Source: Hermetia illucens
Lineage: Eukaryota > Arthropoda > Insecta > Diptera > Stratiomyidae
Assembly: GCF_905115235.1 (NCBI RefSeq)
Contig: NC_051854.1
Span: 63,913,463-63,977,462 of the forward strand
Direction: 5' to 3'
Length of the DNA stretch: 64,000 bases
Shown here piece after piece: positions 35,430 through 44,965 of this stretch. Under the pieces are notes generated by a model. That model saw only the letters and a program-made list of their open reading frames with translations, did no database searches and had not been told where the DNA came from. The position numbers were made by a program, and so were the translations under genes. Each line of letters begins with the position of its first letter. Position 1 is the first letter of the stretch.

Positions 35430-36025
35430 CCCGAGTTAGGTTAAATTAGGTGAGTCTATCGACGGATCTGGATACATTCCGACACTAGCAGTTCGGTTTC
35501 CTAACTCCCCCACTACTTCAGGAAATCGTCTGCGGTAGTATCATCCCAGCTGAATACCGATTCCCATGCCTTTTATATAAAAATCTTGTGATGTGCCACC
35601 TTATGTGGTTGTTGCCAGTCCACTTGGCAATCGCTTACTCTTCTTTCTTTGTAAATTAGTTTATGGTTAGTCGGAGCAGCTAAATGCCAAAACTCCAGAC
35701 TAACCAGCTATGGGAGCAGCAATTGCCTGAACTCCACAATGATCTAGTCAAGCAGTGTAAATTTTGGGAGCAGCAAATTGCCTGGACTCCACAGAATAAA
35801 ACACGTTAGGCTTGTGTTCGATAGTTCTAACGAACTATATATTTTTAATTTATATTTCCTATTTTATACAATTTTTACCTATACTTAGTAGGCCGGTACA
35901 TATGAATTTACAGTATTTTAGAGAAAATATTACATAGTAGGCAATGATAATGTGGGTAAGTTTACAGTATTTTACAATCTTTACGCGACAGCCATAGGTG
36001 CCAGCCACCTGAAAGTTTATATATT
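35430..36025. other. Unassigned DNA with a three-unit degenerate repeat
   Basis: Near 35671, 35712 and 35766 the motif GGAGCAGC-AAWTGCC-RACTCCAS recurs, with unequal spacing. AATAAA follows at 35794. Nothing else is recognisable. Confidence 0.4.
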
Positions 36026-36693
36026 AAAAAAAGTCAAGCGACGACGGCTTTACGGTTTCTTACCAGGGCAGAGGCAAATCGTCAGACGCTGCCTCACCTC
36101 TGCCCTGGGAGCAGCGTAACCGTAGCGGCTCGCAGATGTTGAATGCTCCTTTATATAATTCGTAAAACACGATATACCTACGAATTATATTGAGCGCAAA
36201 TCCGCCTTATTGACCAAAGCTGGCCAGAGCTGAAATATTCGTTTTGAGAATGAAGGGGGTCCTAAGTCCGCATCAACTTAATGCAGGACCGGACCAATTG
36301 AGGAGCAACTTACTCCTTCTTTTCTGGTCCACGGACCCCTCGCTGCACCCAAACTTTTTTAAAAAAAGTCAAGCGACGACGGCTTTACGGTTTCTTACCA
36401 GGGCAGAGGCAAATCGTCAGACGCTGCCTCACCTCTGCCCTGGGAGCAACATCTGCGAGCCGCTACGGTCACGCTGCTCCCAGGGCAGAGGTGAGGCAGC
36501 GTCTGACGATTTGCCTCTGCCCTGGTAAGAAACCGTAAAGCCGTCGTCGCTTGACTTTTTTTAAAAAAGTTTGGGTGCAAACCCTAGCGAGGGGTCCGTG
36601 GACCAGAAAAGAAGGAGTAAGTTGCTCCTCAATTGGTCCGGTCCTGCATTAAGTTGATGCGGACTTAGGACCCCCTTCATTCTCAAAACGAAT
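36026..36693. mobile_element. Foldback element 1: near-perfect ~210-bp inverted repeats plus an extra arm copy
   Basis: Arms 36237-36448 (+) and 36475-36693 (inverted) appear identical base for base except for one 7-base indel (TAGGGTT, only in the right arm). They surround a 26-base loop (36449-36474). Each arm itself contains a hairpin, CCAGGGCAGAGG and CCTCTGCCCTGG. An extra copy of the inner 88 bases of the arm lies at 36026-36113. It is followed by the loop in the opposite orientation (36114-36140). No transposase is present, so it is probably a non-autonomous foldback DNA element. Confidence 0.9.
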
Positions 36694-37390
36694 TATATAC
36701 TAAGGTTGTCGAATTATAGGACACGATCGACTAATTCGACATTATAGTAGCAGCAATAACTCTAACCGACTTCCTAATAATTTAGATACTGGATAGCGCC
36801 TTTTCGCTTGTGAGATGAAAATAATGTAGTTTTTATCTCTGCCCAGCTTCTTCTATTCGGGCCATAAATTTATTTTGAAGAGAGTTTGAGGCAGGTTATC
36901 TTAAATTTACCTTGGGGCTCTTTTCCAGGAGAACCACACCTGCCTTTAAGTGTTTGGTAACAACGATTATTCCCCGACTACTTCCAATTTGAACAGTATA
37001 GAAACTGTTCATAGATTTTTCCAAGTTCTTAGCTACCTTTTAGTAGCCGATCTGTATACAGATCGGAAGTTTCGTCGTTACCTCGTCGCAAAAGGATCAG
37101 ATTGAAATTGTAAAGTTGAATTTGTTAGATCAGGACATTGATAGAGACCTTGCAGTGGATCAATTGGTCAGTGAATCGACTTTTCGGTGCAATGTTTGTC
37201 GTGTCCTTCTTATTAACCTCCAATATTCTTTTAAATGGTTTAGATTTCGGGTTTCCTCTTCATTTAAATAAGCGTTGAATAGATCTCCCAATGCCACCTG
37301 AAACAAAGCTTATTAGTATTTAATGTAAGGTACGACCTTATGAAAAATGGTAGTACAAATGGCTTCCTTAGTTTGCATTTGTTGACACGG
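36694..37390. other. Unassigned DNA
   Basis: No gene or repeat is supported between foldback 1 and the S1 SINE copy. Confidence 0.45.
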
Positions 37391-37392
37391 GG

Positions 37393-37602
37393 TTATAATT
37401 GGATCAGAGTCTTGAAGTGTATTAGCGCACTTCATTTAAGACCGTAGCGGCACACTGCAGCATTACAGTACCCTATAGGAGGCAATGTGGTCAGCATTGC
37501 CCTCGACCGAGATTATTACCCTGATTTGACTCAGGTACTCATCCACCGCTGAGTCGATTGGTATCCGACGTCAAATTACGACACAAATTCCACCCACGGG
37601 GT
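37393..37602 (-). mobile_element. SINE S1, 5'-truncated copy
   Basis: Aligns with the body of the SINE at 27278 on the opposite strand (CTGAGTCGATTGGTATCCGA core, CTATAGGAGGCAATGTGGTC). The box A/B head is missing. Confidence 0.82.
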
Positions 37603-37789
37603 AAGCTGCATTATAAACCACAAATTGTGTTGTATCTTTTTTCAAAAGCAAAACAAAATGCAAGCAGCAATTGATGATAATTTGCCAAAAATGTCCAACC
37701 CCAATGGAAGAAACAGGCAGCAGATAGGTAACTAGTTAATAAGTAGCGAAAACTGTTGTAGACTAAAACGTGCAGTTACGTTGTGGTGG

Positions 37790-38195
37790 TATTACATGCC
37801 GCCGTTTAGGCCTAACCCCACAATCTTCTTAAGACAAAAATTGTCACCACAGCTAGGGCCCCGTTATGACAAGCCCAGCGGTACCAGTTTATTCTGAGTG
37901 CAAGCTTAGCATTCATACAACCTAAAGCCTCTACCGAATTAAGGAGTATGCCACCCCAGTTGTAAGCGCAACTCCACCCACATGCCCCAGGAATTCTCCT
38001 GTGACATATAAACTGGAAGGGCTCGCCCAGTTACCATCGTACCAGGTAACCGCACTTCAATTTCAAATTTATATGAGACCCCGTGCAGACTCAGGTCTGT
38101 TCGCTCAAGACCTGGGAACATTCGCATTCGTAAATACAAACAAAATGTTCCCCGGTGCCCCCACGTGGAGGTTCTCTTTGGGCACTTGGTGTTAA
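37790..38195 (+). repeat. Interspersed repeat X, copy 2
   Basis: Matches 4475-5030 (CCCACAATCTTCTTAAGACA, AAGGAGTATGCCACCCC, GTGGAGGTTCT). It ends just before the candidate coding fragment at 38197. Confidence 0.55.
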
Positions 38196-38196
38196 T

Positions 38197-38577
38197 TCAA
38201 TGGATGGAGATGTCCTGCCTGCCTCTTCGCGACCTTAGAGCACCAATAAAATGTGCAATGAAATCCCCAAAAACAGATGGTGCGAAATGGTTGGAGAGCA
38301 TTACAAGCTTCTCGAAACGGAATCGAGGCTTAGCCTGATTGGTGAAGTATGCCCATTTAGTATTGTATGGCGATGACATGTATGAAGAACTTATTCAAAT
38401 ACTTACCCGGTCATTTTCATGAATGCCGTGAAGCAGTGTCTCAAACCTACTATCTAAAACTAACCTGACAAAAAGATTAAGCTGAGAGCTGATAGAAGGA
38501 AAATTATCAGGTTTTATGTTCTCCTCGCTATGTTTCAATTGAAATCTTGTCCTTGCAAACCTCTTCCCTGCGCCCAA
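38197..38577 (-). CDS. Candidate spliced coding fragment, unrecognised
   Basis: Two minus-strand open stretches join in phase 0 through a short intron. Exon 38407-38577 encodes a piece ending LLHGIHENDR. The intron is 38406-38335: GTAAGT donor, TACTAAAT branch-like sequence, CACCAATCAG acceptor, 72 bases. Exon 38334-38197 encodes KPRFRFEKLVMLSNHFAPS, then FGDFIAHFIGALRS and a stop. There is no in-frame ATG, and a possible acceptor (GGGCGCAG) precedes 38571, so upstream exons would be needed. It lies downstream of the cysteine-motif gene on the same strand and could be an alternative 3' end, a separate gene fragment, or transposon coding sequence. I recognise no domain. Confidence 0.35.
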
Positions 38578-38611
38578 GCATGAAAAAAAAAATCCCAGAG
38601 ATTTTTAAAAC

Positions 38612-38617
38612 TTTATT
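38612..38617 (-). terminator. Poly(A) signal for the minus-strand cysteine-motif gene
   Basis: AATAAA on the minus strand, about 130 bases after the stop codon at 38748. Confidence 0.6.
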
Positions 38618-38628
38618 CAAATTTGACC

Positions 38629-38642
38629 AAGTGTTATAACGA
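38629..38642 (+). repeat. Flanking motif AAGTGTTATAACGA, copy 1
   Basis: Identical to the copy at 48271-48284. It lies 3' of the minus-strand gene, inverted relative to that gene. The core GTTATAAC is a palindrome. Confidence 0.7.
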
Positions 38643-38747
38643 ATTAACTAAACAATACACTCTCAAATTCCATATTTTAGCTTCGTAAGGAGCACGCATT
38701 TCCCCACAATTTCATTGTATATTTGGACATGAACTCCTTACTCACTC

Positions 38748-39487
38748 CTAACCCTGAGCGTAATCTCCGAATGGCATTCCACTCATTTGAGCTATATTTG
38801 TTGGTCCATAATCTGCAAACTGATTGGCACCCGCGACTTCACCCGATGGCAGGCAAGCTCCATATGGCGCGGCTTGAGGTGGAGGCATGAATTGCGTATA
38901 TGCTTCGGCGGGTCCACCGTAATTGTTATGGTAATTCATTGCGTCAGGCTGTATATAATTCCCATCACCGACGCCGCCCATCGAATACTGTGCAGCCACA
39001 CCACGCAGATTTGCTTCTGGTACACAAACGTCCTGCATTCCGACTGCTGTATTGTGTGGGTAGAAGAGCTGTCCGCCTTTCCCCATTACATGGTCTGCTA
39101 AGCGACGTGCGCTGGCACCTGGATTACAAGAAGCACCAGGTGACATGCCACAAGATCTACCAATGCATTCAGTTCTTTGACAGTCCATCTGAAGTCCATT
39201 GCGTTTTATGCAATCGCAGGTTTTATATAATTTAGAACCGCGCAACTCGACATCTCCTGATCGTTTGTCCTGGAAAATGAAGAAAATACTGGTTAGTTTC
39301 TTCTAAAGACCTAAGGAGAACAACAGCAAGTCTCTTGCTCAAAGCAGTCCAACCCCTGACTCCCTGATCCCTGATCCCATACGTTTGCTGGCAAATAGCG
39401 GTGGAAACTCAAAAACCACCTTACCGAGTAGTCATTATAATAGTTGCCGCCCGTCGAAGCAAACGAATAATCGGCATCAATTTCCAT
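38748..39487 (-). CDS. Cysteine-motif protein, paralog 1 (unrecognised family)
   Basis: Two exons: 39425-39487 (MEIDADYSFASTGGNYYNDY, 21 codons) and 38748-39269. They are joined across a 155-base phase-0 intron (GTAAGG donor, TTTTCCAG acceptor). The product is 194 aa. Residues 30-61 hold the motif shared with the gene at 48617: KLYKTCDCIKRNGLQMDCQ, then TECIGRSC, giving C-x-C-x9-C-x4-C-x4-C with a further Cys seven residues on. A basic ARRLADHVMGK follows. The rest is low in charge and rich in Gly, Ala, Pro, Gln, Tyr and Met. No signal peptide or membrane segment is seen. A TTTTAG acceptor 11 bases before the ATG suggests a 5'-UTR intron. I recognise no family. The cysteines could bind metal, but that is inference. 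Confidence 0.85.
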
Positions 39488-39645
39488 TTTCTTGAAACCT
39501 AAAAGACAAAAGCGTTCATTGGTTTTTCCTTCACAGCATTGAAATAATGTACCAGGTGGAGAAATTCGTGCCCTGAAGGTTTTTCAAAAATGACCCTCGA
39601 CCCTAAAAAGCAAATCCTCCAAGAATCGCGTTTTCAACGAAACTT

Positions 39646-39736
39646 CGCAGTATTGCGATATTCTTCTCTAACCTGTACTAACAATTTTGATAGCAATCCA
39701 GATATTGACACTAGATTGCAATAAAATTGAAAATTT
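39646..39736 (-). promoter_or_regulatory. Upstream motif block of cysteine-motif paralog 1
   Basis: Reading on the minus strand, AAATTTTCAATT (39736-39725) is followed by the near-palindrome CGCAATACTGCG (39657-39646). The same two motifs occur in the same order upstream of the paralog at 48617. They probably mark the promoter of an untranslated first exon. Confidence 0.5.
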
Positions 39737-39803
39737 TCTGATATTTTTTCACACACTCCAGGAAGTTTATACAATTTTGCAATTAACAATTGAGAATTTT
39801 CAG

Positions 39804-39815
39804 GTTATAACACTT
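39804..39815 (-). repeat. Flanking motif AAGTGTTATAAC, copy 2
   Basis: In sense orientation upstream of the minus-strand gene. It matches the first 12 bases of the other copies and then diverges (C instead of G). Confidence 0.65.
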
Positions 39816-40265
39816 CCACTTAAGAAATTTTAAAAATAATTTTTTCAATAATCTTTAATTAACCAAACGATTGTATTTAAATTGAAAACTAAAATAGTTT
39901 TTAATAACTCAATTTGTCAAAAGTAAACTTTTAAGGCTTTCATGATTTGTTTTTATATATCGGCTTGTTGGCGCAACAAGTAAACTTGAAACTGATTAAA
40001 AGGATTTTATTTTTAAATAAATTTAGGAAAATCTTAAGGCAAAATTTGGAAATAAGTTTAAATTAGATAGTTGATAAATTAGTCCTGGGTGAATCGAAAA
40101 TGTTCCCATAAACATGCTCCTCGCCACTCCTAAAATAGAGCAAATAATTTTCTGCAATGAAGGGGTGTAAATCCGTGAGAAATCACTTACAGAGTTGTGT
40201 GGACAAGAAGACAAGTGATAAGTGTGTTAGATGATGTAGTATATTGGTATGCGACCACGTGATGT
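39816..40265. other. Unassigned AT-rich DNA
   Basis: Distal upstream flank of the minus-strand cysteine-motif gene. Nothing is recognised. Confidence 0.4.
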
Positions 40266-40269
40266 CTAA

Positions 40270-43200
40270 CACAGCTGTCTATTTACGGCTTGACATTTGG
40301 GATGAAACATGCAAGAAAAAATCGAGGAGCTAAAACAAGAAAAGGCCGCGATGGTCCAGCAGCTGGACTGTCAGCAAAACATCATAAAGCGACTAGAGGA
40401 TCGCTTGACATCTCTTGAAGGGAGGATGCCAATCGCAACGTCGGAGCAGCAGCAACGACAACATCTGCAACATGGATAACGCGAATAACGGCAACACCAT
40501 CGTAAACAACGGCAACATCAATATGAACAACAGCAACAAGACCAACATGTGGAGCAACAACATTATCGAGATGGAGAGATGTACGTCGGAGTCGCAATCC
40601 AAGAAAAGGAAGGCGACGAATTCAACTTCGTCCAGCGGAGGAAAAAGAAAAGCAAAGAGAAGGTGAGTGTAGAGTTAATGCTCCTCCGGCAAACCCTCAG
40701 GCACCATGCCACCAGGCTACTCGCCCAAAAAAGGCAAAAATTCCGTCCATTACTGGGTATAAAATCATGTTCCTCAATTTTTGAGGATACTAAAAGAGAA
40801 AAGGTTAAAAGCAACCCTAAAAAATTCGAGGGCCGATAGGACCCTCATTTTTGCTCAAAGCCTTGAGGATCATGCAGCGATCTTCAATCTTATTAAGGAA
40901 AAGGGACTGCATGCCACGACCAGTACCCCTCCGGCTTTAAGGACTCAGTCCTTAGTCATCCGTGGCCTTCGTAGAGAGACAGACCCGGCTGACATAATGC
41001 GCGAACTCATGGAGGCGCCCCTAAAGTTGAAAAGCGTGTCAAATCTAGTCACGCGCTTGCTCACAGCCTCAACCCGGCGCTTCCGTTGATGTCGCGATCT
41101 GGGCTGTTCATGGCTACTTTCGAGCCAGAACAAGATCTAAATTAAGCATTTCAGGTGAAATATATCCTTCACCAGAAAATTTCGCTTGAGAAAGTCCAGT
41201 CAATTCAAAAAGTTCAGTGCTACAACTGGCAAAACTTCCGGCATACCGCCAACAATTGCACGAAAACCTATGTGCGAGGGGAGTGCCCAAATCCCACCGC
41301 AGACAAACCAACTTGCTACAATTGCGGCCAGTCCGAACACCCCGCCAACTACCGCGGATGCTCGGCAAACAAGGACATGGTTGCCAGAAGGGAAGCTGAC
41401 AGAGCAAAAAAAATGCCCAAACCATGAAAGCCAAACAGGCGGTGACTCAAATGTCACAAAGCTTGGCTAAATCGGGCGTTTCTTACGCCCAAGCGGCTAG
41501 GAATACTCACCCTAGCGCTGCAGCCCCCCAAACTCCTCTTACTCAAACAACTATGAACACTATTCCTAGAACTATAGCCCCTCAACTTCCACAAGGCAAC
41601 AAGTTAGCCTTCAAAAACTGGGTTGAAACGCTCGCTTCGGCCCAAACAATTGAACAGCGCCAATTAGCCGCTATCCAACTTTTGATGAGTTTATGGAGTT
41701 AAAAATCGTCACTTTTAACTCCGCGCCCTTCGTCTCACACGCCCAACGTGCCACCGCACAAGAGCTGGTCGATTTCCTGAAAGCAGACTTCTTCTGCGTT
41801 TCAGAGACACATTTAAAAAGAAGGCACATCGTTAATTTTACCGGAAATAATATTATCCGGGACGACACCAACAGCGCCCTTTTAGTCAGAAAAGACTATG
41901 CATTTGAGGAAGTCTCCATCAAAAACCTGCAGACTTGTTCCGCGGCAGCGACCTTAGTTAAAACTAACGACAATAGACGCATCTTAATAGCTGCAGTCTA
42001 CATAAAATGTAACTCTCCCTCTGAGCAACTGGGCCAAGAGTTACAAACCTTGAGTGATCTCCAGTCAAAATCTAAATATCTAATTTTTGGTGGGGACTTT
42101 AACTCACGGCACACTTCCTGGGGAGTTTTGGCAAAAAACCGAAATGGAGTTGCCCTCGAAAAATGGATCCATAATCAATGTCCATTAAACCAGCTTGAAA
42201 TGATCTTGCCAGACACACCCACAAGGCTCGCAAGTCAGTCAATACTATACTAATACTATTTTCTAATGCCCGCAGACGCCACTCTCACACTACAGGTGTT
42301 AACGTGTAAATGTCCGATCACTTCGCAGTTGAACTTATACTTTCCCTAAACTCTCAACTGCAAAAGCGAGTACCCAGCACAATAAAATCATTCGCCCATA
42401 CTAACTGGGGTAAATTCAGGGCAGAATTAGCAGCACAGCTAAACCTGAAAAAAATCACTGTCTCGCAAAACCTAACAAAGAAATCGATGAGACCATCATC
42501 TTGGCTACTAATGCCATCAACTCTGCTACACGCAGAAACACACAGCTCCTCAAAATCGATGAGATTCAGTTCAATAAACTGTCGCACGAATCAATGAAAC
42601 ACCTACAAATCAGGCAAATCTGGCGCAGAAATCTCAAGCGAAATTTAAACAAAAATGGCAACAGAACTAACATGGAATATAAAGTGGTAATTTCTCGGAT
42701 TAATTGCCTTAGTACATTAATCCGTCAAATGGTACATTAGTACATTAATCATTAATCCGTCAAATTCCGAAGCAAGGAACTCATCCGCAAGCTAGCAGAT
42801 GTAAAACCCGGATCTAATATGTTTGAACACATAAATAGGCTGACAGGCCGCAACAAATCCAAAAACTTCGTTCTTACCAAGAACAATGAAAACATCGGCA
42901 ATGACGCTAGGAAAGCTCAAATACTCGCGGAGTCTTTCCTAAATCAACTAAACTCTCCTTCACCTAGTAACAACCGAGCCGTCAGTTCGATTGTAGACAC
43001 GACAATCAAAGACGTTCTTCATGAGCATTCACTCAAACTAACTACCTTCTGCACCCACCCTGCAAACCAAATGACCCAAAACCCTTTTTGAGCTTATCAC
43101 AGCACGCATCCATCACTAAAAGCCTTAACGGCAAAAAATCAACCGAACCAGATGACATAGCAAATATTGTCATCAAAAACCCCCCTAGGGCATCACATCA

Positions 43201-43740
43201 CATTTCATGAACGCCCACGATTCGACCCCCACCTTAATCTTGCTCTCAGCAGAGCACGCGGTGCACTAAGTAAACTCTACTCTATTCTTCGTAAATGAGT
43301 AGGACTTTGCACTAAATCTAAACTGACTCTATACAAAGTTCTCATAAGACCGATTCTTTGCTACGGAGCCCCTACATGGATCTCTTGCTCGACCAACCCT
43401 ATAAAGAAGTGCGAGTCCTTCGAGCGCAGAATTTTGAGACACTGCGTCGTCCAATTGGAAAACCAAGAAGTGCGGCCGCAACGCCGAAGTGTACAGGCGA
43501 GGAAAAAATTAAACCTCTTCGAGAGTTTGCTTTAAACCTGTGTGAGCTCTCCATTAAAACCCGCCATTGTCTCTCTCTTCGACACTCCTTGCCTGGTAGA
43601 GGTGCACAGAGGTTAAGCGCAAAATTGTGAGCGCTATAAAAACATTAGAAATAAGAATTAGATTTAAGTATTATTTATTAGATTAGATTAAGGTAGAATA
43701 AATAAGTAAATAAGCCTTCTCGCGCTCTCGGTGCAGGCGC
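40270..43740 (+). mobile_element. Jockey-clade LINE, internally deleted
   Basis: ORF1 begins at about 40309 (MQEKIEELKQEKAAMVQQLD, a coiled-coil start). It includes a basic block and zinc knuckles near 41215-41370. The first knuckle (CYNWQNFRHTANNC) has Trp in place of its second Cys; the later CYNCGQSEHPANYRGC is kept. ORF2 starts at 41693 (MELKIVTFNSAPF) with the endonuclease motifs SETHL, GGDFNSRHTSWG and SDHF. The RT finger and palm are mostly deleted. The C-terminal part resumes near 43330 (LTLYKVLIRPILCYGAPTW when frames are followed). It is frameshifted in several places and ends near 43740 in AATAAATAAGTAAATAAG. Confidence 0.88.
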
Positions 43741-44055
43741 AGTTTTTCTTCAAATATATGTCCATTTTTTTAATCATGACTTGTCAAGATCAATGTACAA
43801 AGTAAATACACCGTATAAGATAATATGAGAGAAGGTCGGGCAGGCCAAACATTGTTTAATAATAACCACCCGTTTTTTTTTAAATATTTAATTATGATAC
43901 ATAAGCTACATACATTTAGGCTAGAAATAAGAAACAAACGCTATGTATTCAATGTAAGTCACTGGCTTTTTGAATAAATGATTTTAAAATGAAAAAAAAA
44001 ATGACAGCAATCTCGTCCCTACCCCGCGAATAAGCAATGGCATTTCGTGACCCCT
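43741..44055. other. Unassigned AT-rich DNA
   Basis: Nothing supported between two LINE fragments. Confidence 0.4.
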
Positions 44056-44059
44056 AGAC

Positions 44060-44965
44060 ACTTGATTTGCTTCTCCACTGTTTAGTTTCCTCAAGGAAAA
44101 CAGATGAGACGATTCCAGACTTTCGACCCAAGCTTGATGTTGGAGGACGCCGTCTTGCTTCAGGCCAAGGGGCTTGAATGGGACATGCCTCACACAGACT
44201 TCAGAATGAAATAGTGGAGGGAACCGGGTTCGTATCCGACAACATTTCGCCTCCCACAATCAGTAACGAGCTTTAAAAGACTTCGCTGCAAGTGACTACC
44301 AATACCTCATGTTCAAACTGATTGACGCTATTTGTCGCTATTGTGCATCAACACAACGCTCCCCCTATGCGTCGAACTTCACGAAAGTGAACATTGCAGA
44401 TTCATAGAAGCTGGTAGTGTTGCAACCGACACTACCCCAAATTCAGTGATAAATCTGATATCGATAGCCTCCAAGCGCATTGGAGGATGATGGAAATTGC
44501 CGACCTGCGAAAGGATTATGATTGGCTCCACCGTTTGGCACCAGGCTTATACGCCCGAAGGAGGCAGGCAACAATAATAACAGAGTACAGATCAACTAAA
44601 AGTAGACTTCATAGGGTAATAAACAAATACTCGTTCCTGGCTAGACCTAGTCGATGGGAAATCTGGGCTTCACGGAACCCGGCTCACTTGGTAGCAACCA
44701 AACGAACCGTATTGTAAGGACATTATCCCCTGAACCCCGCGTTCTGGCTAATGGCAACACGGAAGACGTCGAGGACTGTCCGTTTTTCACCATTTTCACC
44801 AACAATGAAGGGGCACTTCTCACTATGGAAAATAAGAAGGCATCAGAGATAACAACTTGTGGTCCACCATCTGCAAGACCTATAGCTCGGCGCATTCAAC
44901 GCTTGCCTGGAGGAAGTAATTTTTCGTTTCCACTGGAAGGAGGCGAGGCTAAAAATGGGACAAAT
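44060..44965 (+). mobile_element. R1-like LINE, endonuclease end and linker
   Basis: GLEWDMPHTDF near 44170 (endonuclease) and IADLRKDYDWLHRLAPGLYA followed by RRRQATIITEYRSTKSRL (44490-44620) match the R1 region between endonuclease and RT. Decayed. Confidence 0.68.

Noticed and set aside
36026-36560. Threefold 88-bp repeats as a regulatory array
   Set aside because: Orientation, symmetry and the related copy at 51.6 kb explain them as arms of a foldback transposon.
37658-37728. Possible first exon (AACAAAATG start, 23 codons, then AG/GTAACT)
   Set aside because: Good start context and donor, but no matching downstream exon was recognised and the piece is too short to stand alone.
39119-39216. 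CXC or Pre-SET-type chromatin domain in the cysteine-motif proteins
   Set aside because: The cysteine spacing (C-x-C-x9-C-x4-C-x4-C) only superficially recalls MSL2/Tesmin CXC repeats and lacks their C-x-C and Asn/Pro signatures.
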